Source: Myxococcales bacterium (GTDB lineage Bacteria; Myxococcota_A; Polyangia; Polyangiales; Polyangiaceae). Taken from it: DNA of 64,000 nucleotides. This document shows, one piece after another, positions 50,725 to 62,102 of this stretch (its first letter is position 1; every line of letters begins with the position of its first letter). A program made the position numbers and the translations under genes. The stretch is from NCBI GenBank assembly GCA_016706225.1, contig JADJKB010000008.1:372001-436000 (forward strand), read 5' to 3'. The notes below the pieces were generated by a model, which worked only from the letters and a program-made list of their open reading frames with translations, had not been told where the DNA came from and did no database searches.

Positions 50725-50780
50725 CCGATCGAGCCCGGCCCCGACGTGGCGCCAGGGATTCTCGTGGTACGGTCCGGACC

Positions 50781-53501
<2,721 letters not shown>

Positions 53502-53514
53502 CGATGAAAAGGAC

Positions 53515-53681
53515 TGAGCCCACGCCCGCCGGGGGGCCGGCGGCGGAGCTCCACGCTCGCTTGCGCACTCCTTACGCTCTCCGCCCGCGCGCTGGTGGTT
53601 CCTCGTTTCCGTAAAGAGCTTGTCATGGCAAGCATTCCCCGGACGAGGCACCCGCGTCCCGGCCATCCACCGCAGCTTTGG
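53515..53681 (-). repeat. dispersed repeat, about 167 bp, copy 2 (inverted)
   Basis: Matches 38368-38533 on the opposite strand with about ten differences. The central palindrome has one mismatch here (GCTTGCCATGACAAGC on the minus strand). It starts 14 bases after the aceE stop. Confidence 0.85.
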
Positions 53682-53698
53682 CCGAACGATCGACACCC

Positions 53699-53727
53699 CC
53701 TAGAACACCGATCAGCTTGCGCTGCTC
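53699..53727 (+). repeat. 29-bp repeat, partial copy of the 49442 hairpin
   Basis: Identical to 49442-49470, so it keeps the 5' arm, loop and half of the 3' arm but not the closing GTGCTCTAGG. It lies 17 bases from the long dispersed repeat, which may reflect shared insertion preference. Confidence 0.75.
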
Positions 53728-53905
53728 CCGCCCACCGGCCGAGCCGTCTCGTGCGGCGTGCGAGCGCGTACTCAGGCGTCGATGCTCTCGTGAGCACGGA
53801 GTACTCGCCGCCATCGTGCCAGCGCAGGTAGTTCTCGAGCCAGCGAATCAGCCCGATTCTGCGGATTGGCGTGCGGCCCGGCTCTCGGGGTAGCGTCGTC
53901 CCGCC

Positions 53906-55276
53906 ATGCTGGAGCGGCTGGGAGACTCGCTTTCGCGCCTTGCGCGCCGCTACGTGCCCGACCCGTTCGTGCTCGCGATTCTGCTCACGCTGCTGACGTT
54001 CACGGTCGCGCTCTTCTACGTGGGCTTCGACGTGAAGCTCGTGCTCTTCGCCTGGGTCGACGGCAAGGGCGGAGGCAAGGGCTTCTGGAACCTGCTCGCG
54101 TTCGGCATGCAGATGTGCCTGATCCTCGTCACCGGTCACGCTCTGGCGTCGAGCCCACCCGTGCGGCGTGGGCTCGACCTGCTGGCCCAGGCCGCTCGAA
54201 CTCCTGCCCGCGCCACCGTGATCGTTGCGCTGGGCGCCATGCTGCTCGCTTATCTCAACTGGGGCCTCGGTTTGATTGGCGGGGCGCTCTTGGCGCGCGA
54301 AGTCGGTCAGCGCGCGCGCGAGCGCGGCATTCTCGTCCACTACCCGCTGCTCGTGGCCGGTGGCTACAGCGGTCTGATGGTCTGGCACGGCGGGCTCAGT
54401 GGCTCCGCGCCGCTCAAGGTGACGCTGGCCAAAGATCTGAAGGAGATCCTGGGTGACTCCCTGGCCGCCGCGGTTGGGCCCATCCCGCTCGGCCAGACCA
54501 TTGGCTCGACCAGCAACCTGCTCGCGAACGCACTCTTGCTGGTGCTGGTCCCGTTCGTGCTCGTGCGCATGCTGCCGGCGAAGGAGTCGGAGCGGCTTCC
54601 GGCGCCGAAGCTCGCTGCTCTCGACGGCGACGAGGGCGGCCCGGAGCAAGAGACCCCAGCGTCTCGGCTGGACCGCTCGCGCTGGTTCGGCATGGGGTTC
54701 GCCGTCGTTGGCGTGGTGACGGGTGTGCTGCTCTTGCGCCGGCAGGGCATCGCCAATCTCGACCCGAACCTGCTGAATTTCGTGTTTCTGTTCGTCGGGC
54801 TCGCGCTGCACGGTTCACCCTTGGCCTACGCAAACGCGGTGGGCGAGGCCGCCAAGGGCTGCGCCGGCATCATCCTGCAGTTTCCGTTCTACGCGGGCAT
54901 CATGGGCATGCTGCAAGGCACGGGGCTGCTCGCCGCCGTGGCGGGTGCGATGTCCCACGTGGGCGCGGCGAGCCTGCCCGCCGTGTCATTCTACTCGGCG
55001 GGGCTCGTGAACCTGTTCGTGCCGAGCGGCGGCGGGCAGTGGGCGGTACAGGGGCCGATCTTGCTGGAGGCCGCCGTGAAGACCGGCGTGTCCCCGGCGC
55101 GCATGGTGATGGCGCTGGCCTACGGGGACCAGTGGACCAACATGCTGCAACCCTTCTGGGCGCTGCCGTTGCTCGGCATCACGGGCGCAAAGGCTCGCGA
55201 CATCATCGGCTACACGGCGGTGCTGCTCCTGGTGGGTCAGTTCCCGCTGCTCTTGGCTCTGTACGTCGGGTGGTGA
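53906..55276 (+). CDS. atoE: short-chain fatty acid transporter, AtoE family
   Basis: 456 residues, about ten to twelve hydrophobic helices. It opens with LARRYVPDPFVLAILLTLLT and includes LNWGLGLIGGALLAREV, YSGLMVWHGGLSGSAPL and FVPSGGGQWAVQGPI, the conserved lines of AtoE. The family imports short-chain fatty acids such as acetoacetate or butyrate. The ATG at 53906 suits the family. No atoDAB genes are adjacent, so its use for ketone bodies is not established. Confidence 0.9.
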   Translation: MLERLGDSLSRLARRYVPDPFVLAILLTLLTFTVALFYVGFDVKLVLFAWVDGKGGGKGFWNLLAFGMQMCLILVTGHALASSPPVRRGLDLLAQAARTPARATVIVALGAMLLAYLNWGLGLIGGALLAREVGQRARERGILVHYPLLVAGGYSGLMVWHGGLSGSAPLKVTLAKDLKEILGDSLAAAVGPIPLGQTIGSTSNLLANALLLVLVPFVLVRMLPAKESERLPAPKLAALDGDEGGPEQETPASRLDRSRWFGMGFAVVGVVTGVLLLRRQGIANLDPNLLNFVFLFVGLALHGSPLAYANAVGEAAKGCAGIILQFPFYAGIMGMLQGTGLLAAVAGAMSHVGAASLPAVSFYSAGLVNLFVPSGGGQWAVQGPILLEAAVKTGVSPARMVMALAYGDQWTNMLQPFWALPLLGITGAKARDIIGYTAVLLLVGQFPLLLALYVGW

Positions 55277-55329
55277 GCCGACGTCGCGCGTGGCGCGACA
55301 CTCCACGACAACCGCTGTATCTTCGGCGC

Positions 55330-55995
55330 ATGAGCGGAGAGCCCGGGGTGACTACGACCCGCCTTTTGTTCGAGCGACTGTCCGAGCCCGAGATGCGCGC
55401 TCGCGCAGAGGCATTCCGCGACCACATGCGGTCGCGGCGCTCGGTGCGGAGCTTCAGCTCCGAGGCGGTGCCGCTCGACATCATCCGCGCCTGCATCGAG
55501 GCGGCGGCCCAGGCCCCGAGCGGCGCGAACAAACAGCCGTGGACCTTCGTGCTCGTCAGCGATCCCGAACAGAAGCGCAAGATCCGCGAGGGTGCAGAGG
55601 CAGAAGAGCGCGAATTTTATCATGGGCGTGCGCCTGAGCGCTGGCTCGAGGATCTGGCGCCGCTCGGCACCGACGAACACAAACCGTTCCTCGAAGAGGC
55701 ACCCGCGTTGATCGTGATCTTCGCCCAGCGCCACGGCGCGACGGAACAAGAACGTAACTATTACGTGCAAGAGTCGGTGGGCATCGCGGCCGGGTTCTTG
55801 ATTGCGGCGCTGCACCACGCGGGGCTCGCGACCTTGACCCACACCCCGAGCCCGATGGCCTTCCTCGGGGACATCCTCGGCCGTCCGAAGAGTGAGCGCC
55901 CGTATTTGCTCCTGCCGGTGGGTTACCCGAGCCCCGGCGCCGAGGTGCCGAACATCAGCCGAAAGCCGCTGTCCGCGGTGCTGGTGGAGCGGTGA
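55330..55995 (+). CDS. nitroreductase-family flavoprotein
   Basis: 221 residues: RSRRSVRSFSSEAVPLDIIR, AAAQAPSGANKQPWTFV (FMN-binding) and VGIAAGFLIAALHHAGLATL, as in the iodotyrosine deiodinase/BluB-like branch of nitroreductases. These reduce nitro groups, quinones or halogenated aromatics with NAD(P)H and FMN. The ATG at 55330 is used because the longer frame shadows AtoE. Its stop overlaps the next gene's GTG (GTGA). Confidence 0.88.
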   Translation: MSGEPGVTTTRLLFERLSEPEMRARAEAFRDHMRSRRSVRSFSSEAVPLDIIRACIEAAAQAPSGANKQPWTFVLVSDPEQKRKIREGAEAEEREFYHGRAPERWLEDLAPLGTDEHKPFLEEAPALIVIFAQRHGATEQERNYYVQESVGIAAGFLIAALHHAGLATLTHTPSPMAFLGDILGRPKSERPYLLLPVGYPSPGAEVPNISRKPLSAVLVER

Positions 55996-56831
55996 GTCCC
56001 CGGCGGCTCGACTTGATGGGGGTCGTTGCCAACGAGGCGCGAGCGAGGCATGGCTCGGGCGTGCGGAACGGGATCATTCTGTGCGTGGCGGTGCTGGTTG
56101 CAGCGGCGTGTGGGGCCGATGACGCCGGGGGTGGCGGCGAGGGCGGCGTGGGCACAGGCGGGGCGACGAGCTGCAAAGGCAGCGCTCAGACCCGTTGCGC
56201 GGCGGGCTGTGGCTCCGACGTGGTGGCTCAAGAGATCTGTGTCGCAGGGGAGTGGCGCTGCCCGGAGGGGACCGTCCGCGGCTCCGACTGCCCGCCCGGA
56301 ACCTGCTTCGGATATTCCGACTGTTGTGGCCCGAACGGTGATCACAAGTCCAAGATCTGCCCCACCTACGACGGGCTCCCGTCGCCGGCGTCGGGCAAGT
56401 GTCCTGACGGTTACTACGACTGCCAGTTTGGTGACGGAGGACCGAGCGGCGGCAGCGGTGGGGGTGGGGGCAGCGGGGGCAGCGGAGGGGAGCCACCGGA
56501 CGCTTCCGAGCTGCTCGCGGAGTGTGTCGCCGCCAAAGCGCAGCCCTGTGCGTTCTGCTGCGGCAAGTACCTGTACTCGGAGATGCAGGCCTTTGGCACG
56601 ACGCTTCAGCCGTGCGTCTGCGCGGATGGCGGACCGTGCGCTGCGGCCTGCGGCGACAACGGGTTCTGCAGCAATCCGAGCTCCGGTCCGAGCTCGACCT
56701 GTGAAGCCTGTTTGCTCGCCCAGCGCGCCCCGAGTGCAGCGTGTTCGTCCAGCGTGAGCGCCTGCGCCGCGTCTGCCGCTTGTGCGCCTTACCTGGACTG
56801 CCTGTCGTGGTGTGCCGGCGACGGCGGGTGA
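55992..56831 (+). CDS. Cys-rich lipoprotein
   Basis: 279 residues from the overlapping GTG; a GTG at 56064 gives a tighter leader (VRNGIILCVAVLVAAAC), so the true protein may be 24 residues shorter. After lipobox AAAC comes a Gly spacer, a first Cys module (CAAGCGSDVVAQEICVAGEW), a Gly/Ser linker, and a second module of 16 Cys (CAFCCGKYLY, CVCADGGPCAAACGDNGFC). Disulfide-rich and outside the cell. No named family. Confidence 0.72.
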   Translation: MSPRRLDLMGVVANEARARHGSGVRNGIILCVAVLVAAACGADDAGGGGEGGVGTGGATSCKGSAQTRCAAGCGSDVVAQEICVAGEWRCPEGTVRGSDCPPGTCFGYSDCCGPNGDHKSKICPTYDGLPSPASGKCPDGYYDCQFGDGGPSGGSGGGGGSGGSGGEPPDASELLAECVAAKAQPCAFCCGKYLYSEMQAFGTTLQPCVCADGGPCAAACGDNGFCSNPSSGPSSTCEACLLAQRAPSAACSSSVSACAASAACAPYLDCLSWCAGDGG

Positions 56832-56873
56832 TGGGTCTAGATCGAATCGTCCCTCCGCACGTATCCGTCTGGC

Positions 56874-58403
56874 ATGCGGAACATTCTGGCCTGGCTGATG
56901 GCATCGGTGATGCTCGCGACTACCCCGTTGGCCGAGGCCCGCGGCCCAAAAAAGGACGATGATCGCGAGGGCTTCAAGCCGGCGTCGCCGTTCCGAGCTG
57001 CGCCGAAGATGCGCATGGAGATGGGGGCCACGCCAGGCGGCGCCCAGGACATCGACTTCGCGCGAGATCGCATCTCGGCCGGTGAGGTCCCGCACGAACG
57101 TACCTTCACCCCCGAGGGCCTCCTGAGTCAGCACGACCTGCCGCTGCCGTCGACCCGCCCGTGCACTCAGATCCTGTGCCTGGAGGGCGCCGGCGCGGCG
57201 GCGGAGCTGATCGCCCAGCCGGAGGTGCGCTTCCTCACCCAGCTCGGGTTCGGTTCGAACTTGAACCCGAAGACCTGGCGCCGCGCGCCGCTCTCGTTGG
57301 TCGCCGTCGTCGACAAGAGCGGCAGCATGAGTGGACAGCCGCTCGACACCGTCAAGGCGAGCTTGCGCCACATCGCGCTACAGATGACGGCGAAAGATCA
57401 GCTCTCGATCGTGCTCTACGGCGACAAGAGCCACGTGCACCTGGAGCCCACGCGTCTCTCGCACCGGGCGGCCGTGCTCGCCTCGATCGAAAAGATCGAG
57501 AGCGCGGGCAGCACCGCCATGGAAGAGGGACTGCGCGTCGGCTTCGACGTGGCCCAGCAGAGCCGCAAGTCCTTCGCGGGAACCACCCGCGTGATGCTGT
57601 TCACCGACGAGCGCCCCAACGTGGGGCGCACCGACAAGGACAGCTTCATGGGCATGGCGCGCGAGGCCAGCCGCCGAGGCGTCGGAATGACGACCGTTGG
57701 TGTGTCGACCCACTTCGGAGCGGAGCTGGCCACGGCCATCAGCAGTGTACGCGGCGGCAATCTGTATTTTTTTCCTGACGCCGCCAAGATGAGCGAACGC
57801 TTCGTGAAGGACTTCGACACGATGGTGACCGAGCTGGCCCACGACATGCGGATCGTCGTCACCCCGCGCAAGGGTTACGAGATCTTGGGCGTCTACGGAG
57901 TCCCCGGTGAGCTGGTGAAACGAACCGCCAACGGCGGTCTGTCGATGACGATCGAGACCGTGTTTCTCAGCCACGACCAGGGCGGCATCTATTTCGCGCT
58001 GGCGCCGAAGCTCGGAGCACTGCCGGCCCCCGCGGGGGCCATCGCAGACGCCAAGCTGAGCTACACCGACACCACCAAGCACAAACAGAAAGACGCACTC
58101 TCGTTCAGCCTGGTAGCGCGCCGCCAATTGCCGCTGGGCCTCGCTCGAGGAGAGCTCTTGATCGACGAGATCACGACGCTGAAGCGCGCGTCGATCTTGC
58201 ACGGTCAGCAAAACAAGACCGAGGAGGCGTACCGCCTGGTGCGCGCGCTCCGGAAGAAGCTGGCGGACTCTCGGGTCACGGGGCTGGAGAAGGAATTGCT
58301 TCTGGTGACCCAGCTCGACGCGACCCTCACACGCCTGAGTGGGCACAAAGCTGAGGGCTCAGCCACGGCGCGGCGGGACGCGGTCAACGGGCTGCCGGAG
58401 TGA
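56874..58403 (+). CDS. secreted von Willebrand factor A (VWA) protein
   Basis: 509 residues: signal peptide to AEA, a charged N-terminal region, then a VWA domain with the MIDAS motif DKSGSMS (about residue 149), TAMEEGLRVGF and VMLFTDERPN. A C-terminal helical region follows. The layout recalls YfbK-like VWA proteins. VWA domains bind ligands through a metal ion and mediate protein complexes. No partner is evident in the neighbourhood. Confidence 0.88.
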   Translation: MRNILAWLMASVMLATTPLAEARGPKKDDDREGFKPASPFRAAPKMRMEMGATPGGAQDIDFARDRISAGEVPHERTFTPEGLLSQHDLPLPSTRPCTQILCLEGAGAAAELIAQPEVRFLTQLGFGSNLNPKTWRRAPLSLVAVVDKSGSMSGQPLDTVKASLRHIALQMTAKDQLSIVLYGDKSHVHLEPTRLSHRAAVLASIEKIESAGSTAMEEGLRVGFDVAQQSRKSFAGTTRVMLFTDERPNVGRTDKDSFMGMAREASRRGVGMTTVGVSTHFGAELATAISSVRGGNLYFFPDAAKMSERFVKDFDTMVTELAHDMRIVVTPRKGYEILGVYGVPGELVKRTANGGLSMTIETVFLSHDQGGIYFALAPKLGALPAPAGAIADAKLSYTDTTKHKQKDALSFSLVARRQLPLGLARGELLIDEITTLKRASILHGQQNKTEEAYRLVRALRKKLADSRVTGLEKELLLVTQLDATLTRLSGHKAEGSATARRDAVNGLPE

Positions 58404-58459
58404 AGCGGGCCTGATGGGGCGCCGGCGTTCGGCGCGCTCGCCCGCCGCTCACCGACGTG

Positions 58460-59623
58460 TCAGGGCAGGCCAGCAATCGCAAAATCGACGCGATACAGCG
58501 AGGTGCGTGCCGTGACATACAGCGTCTTTCCGGCGGCCCCGCCGAAGCTGCAGTTCGCCGGCTGTTCCTTCTTTCCGGCGACGTCGATGGGCACGGTGCC
58601 CAGCTTCGTGCCATCCGCCTTGAACACCTCGATGCCGGCCTGGGTGCTCACGAACAGATCCCCTTGCACGTTGACCGCCATGCCGTCGGGGGCAGGGGAC
58701 GTGTTGATGAACTTCTTCGGGTTCGAGGGCGCGCCGCCGGCATCGACCGTGTAGCTTCGCAAGTATCCCTGCTCCGAGTCGGTGACGTAGAGCGTGCTCT
58801 CGTCCGGCGAGAGCGCAATGCCGTTGGGACGAAACATATCGCTCGACACCAACGAGAGCGTGCCGCTCGGATCGACGCGGAACACCCCTTGAAAACCCAG
58901 CTCGTTCGGGTTGCCGCCATAAGGGGGATCCGTGAAATAGAGATTGCCGTCCTTGCGCACGATCACGTCGTTCGGCGAGTTCAGTTTCTTGCCCTGGTAG
59001 GTAGAAGCAACCGTGCTGACAGTGCCGCTCTTGTCGGTGCGACTCACGCGCCGTCCCGCATGTTCACAGGCGACGAGCAGGCCGTTCTGGTCGATGCCGA
59101 GGCCGTTCGACTGACCGCTCGGTTCGCGGAAGATCGTGACCGCACTCGGCGGACTCAGCTCGTGAATGCGGGAGGCTGGGATGTCGCTGAAATACAGCCT
59201 GTTCGTCGCCGAAAACCAGACGGGCCCTTCGGTGAATTGAAAACCGCCGGCGACCTTCTCGACTTTGCCCACGCCGACGAGGGGATCGACCCACGTGGGC
59301 GCCCCTCCGGTTCCCGCGCTGCCTCCGGTTCCCGCGCTGCCGCCGGTCCCTGCGCTGCCTCCGGTCCCCGCGCTGCCCGCGATCCCGCCACTTCCGGCCG
59401 CGCCGCCGCTTCCGCTCCCGCCAGCTCCTGCCGCGCCCGAGCCGCCGCTCCCCCCGGTCGAGCTGCCGCCGGTCGAGCTGCCGCCGGTCGAGCTACCCCC
59501 CGTGCTGGAGCCGCCGGTGTTCTTGCCGCCGCTTCCGCCGCCGGCATCGTCGCCTCCGCCGCAGCCCACCGACACCAAGAGCAGGATGCCAGTCCCCACC
59601 AACACGCGTTGCATGTCGAGCAC
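58460..59623 (-). CDS. SMP-30/gluconolactonase-like lipoprotein
   Basis: 387 residues: lipobox SVGC, a long linker of GGSST and GTGGSA repeats, then a six-bladed propeller with FTEGPVWFSATNRLYFSDI, SNGLGIDQNGLLVACEH, LNSPNDVIVRKDGNLYFTDP and SPDESTLYVTDS. These are the metal-site and blade lines of SMP-30-type lactonases. Export and the linker point to an extracellular lactone or sugar substrate, unidentified. A second ATG at 59614 could be the start. Confidence 0.86.
   Translation of the reverse strand: MLDMQRVLVGTGILLLVSVGCGGGDDAGGGSGGKNTGGSSTGGSSTGGSSTGGSSTGGSGGSGAAGAGGSGSGGAAGSGGIAGSAGTGGSAGTGGSAGTGGSAGTGGAPTWVDPLVGVGKVEKVAGGFQFTEGPVWFSATNRLYFSDIPASRIHELSPPSAVTIFREPSGQSNGLGIDQNGLLVACEHAGRRVSRTDKSGTVSTVASTYQGKKLNSPNDVIVRKDGNLYFTDPPYGGNPNELGFQGVFRVDPSGTLSLVSSDMFRPNGIALSPDESTLYVTDSEQGYLRSYTVDAGGAPSNPKKFINTSPAPDGMAVNVQGDLFVSTQAGIEVFKADGTKLGTVPIDVAGKKEQPANCSFGGAAGKTLYVTARTSLYRVDFAIAGLP
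59307..59515 (-). repeat. tandem linker repeats (18-bp and 15-bp units)
   Basis: Within the SMP-30-like gene, 18-bp units encode GTGGSA (four, about 59307-59390) and 15-bp units encode GGSST (about four, near 59456-59515). Such slippage-prone units would let linker length vary between strains. Confidence 0.7.
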
Positions 59624-59650
59624 TGTAGCAGGGTCGCACTGACACGTGGC

Positions 59651-60313
59651 TCAGCGTTTTGCCTTCGTTCGAGCCGCTGCGGGCGCGCGGCCCAGGGTGT
59701 CGATGGGTTTGGGGCATTCGCGTCGCAGGCCGCAGGCGGCGCACTCTCTTCCTGACCAGATGGCGTCGAAGCGAGCCTGCAGGGTATCGAGCACGTGTTC
59801 GTCGTCCGTCACGATGCCAACCTCGAAGTTGCGTCGCGTCTCGGCCCGAGCACCGATGCCAGCTCCGGTGAAGTTCGCGCTGCCCAGGTAGAGTGAGCGT
59901 CCGTCGACGATCACCAGCTTCAGGTGCACCCGAGGGCACTCGCGCAACAGCCCCTTGTTGGCGAGTCCGCTGCGCGTTCGGAGCTCCGACGCAAACGCGC
60001 GGGACGGCGCTCGGCCGTGGAGGATGCGGACCTCGACCCCGCCGTCGGCCAGCCCCTCGACCGTCTCGAGCACCGAGACGTAGCGCCCACGCGCCCGGGC
60101 CCGTGTGCCGATCGGCGCCTCGATGCGCAGGTCCTTCAGGTTCGCCGTGCCGATCCACAACGAGACCCTCGCGCTCGGGATCTCCTCCGCCACCAGCGTG
60201 TCGTAGTGATCGGCATCGATCAGCAGGCGCACACGGGCGAGCCGGGGCTCCGAGACCCTGGCCTGCCGTGCGGCACGGTCGACGACGCGTCTTGCCATCC
60301 CTGATCGATACAC
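59651..60313 (-). CDS. phospholipase D-like protein with C-terminal Cys cluster
   Basis: 220 residues with one HKD motif (HLKLVIVDGRSLYLGSANF), as in PLD-superfamily nucleases and phospholipases that dimerise to form the active site. The N-terminal half has IDADHYDTLVAEEI and SLWIGTANLKD, a partial second HKD-like strand without His. A C-terminal GRECAACGLRRECPKP cluster with three Cys may bind metal. No signal peptide, so it is cytosolic. It is divergent from the EamA transporter. Confidence 0.82.
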   Translation of the reverse strand: MYRSGMARRVVDRAARQARVSEPRLARVRLLIDADHYDTLVAEEIPSARVSLWIGTANLKDLRIEAPIGTRARARGRYVSVLETVEGLADGGVEVRILHGRAPSRAFASELRTRSGLANKGLLRECPRVHLKLVIVDGRSLYLGSANFTGAGIGARAETRRNFEVGIVTDDEHVLDTLQARFDAIWSGRECAACGLRRECPKPIDTLGRAPAAARTKAKR

Positions 60314-60366
60314 GAAAAAGCCCGCTGGCTCGCCGAGACCGCCGTCCTTGGCTAGGCTCCGCGCCG

Positions 60367-61269
60367 TTGCTGCGTGTTCACCTCGCCCTGCTCTTGGTCC
60401 AGTTCCTGTTTGGGCTGTGGCCCGTGGCGGGGAGCGCGGTCATGGAACACATCAGCCCGGCGGCGCTGATCGGCTTTCGATTGATGCTCGGTGCGCCGCT
60501 GCTCGCCCTGGCCGCGGGCTTGCCCTGGCAGAAGCCGCCGAGCTGGGCGGATCTCGCGCGCCTGGCCGGCCTCGGTGCGCTCGGAATCAGCATCAACCAG
60601 CTGCTCTTTGCCGAGGGGCTGCTGCGCGCGGGCCCGATCAACGCGTCGCTCTCGATCTTGCTCATGCCCGCGCTCACGCTGGTGCTGACGGCGCTGCTGC
60701 GGGTGGAGCGCCCGGGGCCCGCGCGCCTGGTTGGGGTCGCGCTGTCGTTCGTGGGCGCGGCGCTCTTGCTCCGGGTCGAACGGTTTGATCTCGGGGATCG
60801 GGCGACCGTTGGCAACCTGATGCTGCTGACCAACGTCAGCGCGTATTCGTTCTACATCGTCCTGGCGCGTCCGGTGCTCGCGCGGCTCGGTTCGCTTCGG
60901 ACCATGGCGTGGGTGTTCGTCTTCGGCGCCATCGAGGCGGCCCCACTGACCTTGCCGGCGGCCGCGAAGGTGAGCTGGCTCGGCCTCCCGCCTGCGATTC
61001 ACGCATCACTCGCCTTCATCTTGCTTGGTGCAACCCTCGCGACCTACCTCTTGAACGCCTACGCCCTGGTGCGGGTCGAGAGCAGCGTCGTTGCGGTCTA
61101 TGTGTACGCGCAGCCGCTGATCGCGACGCTCGCGGTCTGGCTCTGGCGCCGGCAGGTCCCGACGCTACGCACGCTGGTCGCCGGCATCGTGATCGTGATC
61201 GGCGTCGCGCTGTCGAGTGATCTGCTGGGCGCGCTGCGAAGCGCGAAGAAGCCGGCGTCCGGCGCCTGA
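60367..61269 (+). CDS. EamA/DMT-family transporter
   Basis: 300 residues with ten hydrophobic helices in two EamA repeats (LLLVQFLFGLWPVAGSAVM at the start, ATYLLNAYALVRVESSVVAV in the second repeat). DMT proteins export metabolites or amino acids, and the substrate cannot be told. The start is a TTG at 60367, since the ATG-started longer frame shadows the PLD-like gene. Confidence 0.85.
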   Translation: MLRVHLALLLVQFLFGLWPVAGSAVMEHISPAALIGFRLMLGAPLLALAAGLPWQKPPSWADLARLAGLGALGISINQLLFAEGLLRAGPINASLSILLMPALTLVLTALLRVERPGPARLVGVALSFVGAALLLRVERFDLGDRATVGNLMLLTNVSAYSFYIVLARPVLARLGSLRTMAWVFVFGAIEAAPLTLPAAAKVSWLGLPPAIHASLAFILLGATLATYLLNAYALVRVESSVVAVYVYAQPLIATLAVWLWRRQVPTLRTLVAGIVIVIGVALSSDLLGALRSAKKPASGA

Positions 61270-61320
61270 CGTGAAAACGTCGTCGACGTGCGCAGGCGTC
61301 TTGTGTCAGAGATCGCCAGC

Positions 61321-62025
61321 ATGAGCGCGTTGGAGAGCTGGAACGTCTTGCCCCATGGCCCGGTGGTCGAGCTGGCCGAGAACCTGAGGTGTGTGGAGGG
61401 GCCTGTGCCCGGCATGGCGCTGAAGCGGCGCATGACCTTGATCAAGCGCGAGAGCGGCGGGCTCGTGATCCACGGTCCGATGCTGATCGGCGATGCCGAG
61501 CTGAAGCAGATCGAAGCCTGGGCGGAGCCCGAGCTCCTGGTCGTCCCGAACGGGTTCCATCGGCTCGACATCGCGAGGTTCAAGCGTCGCTATCCGAACG
61601 CCAAGGTCGTGTGTCCGGCGGGCGCGAAGCGGAAAGTCGAACAGAAGGCCCCCGTGGACCTCACGTATGCAGAGGTTCCGGAGGACGCGGCGCTCAGCTT
61701 CGAGCACCTCGCCGGGGTCAAGGAGCGCGAAGGCGTCCTCCGTGTCCGCTCCCGCGACGGGCTCACCCTGGTCTTCAACGACGCGCTCTTCAACGTCCCA
61801 CATCAGGGCGGGATGCACGGGTTGATCCTCCGGTGGATCGGCTCCTCCGGGGGCCCCCGGGTCACGCTCATCGCCCGGACGTTCCTGGTCGACGACAAGC
61901 CAAGCTTGCGGGCGTGCCTGGAAAAGCTCAGCCAAGAGCAGCCGGTCCGGCTGATCCCGGGGCACGGGGATCTGATCGATGCCGCGGCCCCGGAGGTTCT
62001 CCGTGAGGTCGCCGGGCGCCTCTGA
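61321..62025 (+). CDS. MBL-fold-like protein, DUF4336-like
   Basis: 234 residues with LIKRESGGLVIHGPMLIGD, LLVVPNGFHRLDIARFKRRY and a C-terminal LIPGHGDLI. The order resembles the metallo-beta-lactamase fold of the DUF4336 family, but the canonical HxHxDH is absent, so catalysis is doubtful. The ATG at 61321 is preferred; a GTG at 61288 is possible. It follows the EamA gene on the same strand. Confidence 0.65.
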   Translation: MSALESWNVLPHGPVVELAENLRCVEGPVPGMALKRRMTLIKRESGGLVIHGPMLIGDAELKQIEAWAEPELLVVPNGFHRLDIARFKRRYPNAKVVCPAGAKRKVEQKAPVDLTYAEVPEDAALSFEHLAGVKEREGVLRVRSRDGLTLVFNDALFNVPHQGGMHGLILRWIGSSGGPRVTLIARTFLVDDKPSLRACLEKLSQEQPVRLIPGHGDLIDAAAPEVLREVAGRL

Positions 62026-62102
62026 TACCCTCGAAATACCGGCTTGCTGTCCGGTGTAGTTGCTGGTAGTTATATATCCTACCTGAACGGGAGGCCTGAC
62101 CC

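Larger units (their letters stand above)
53502..53905. other. intergenic region with two dispersed repeats
   Basis: 404 bp between aceE and the transporter gene. It contains copy 2 of the 166-bp repeat (53515-53681) and the 29-bp partial hairpin (53699-53727). The rest, 53728-53905, holds no gene or clear signal. Open frames here are repeat artefacts. Confidence 0.6.
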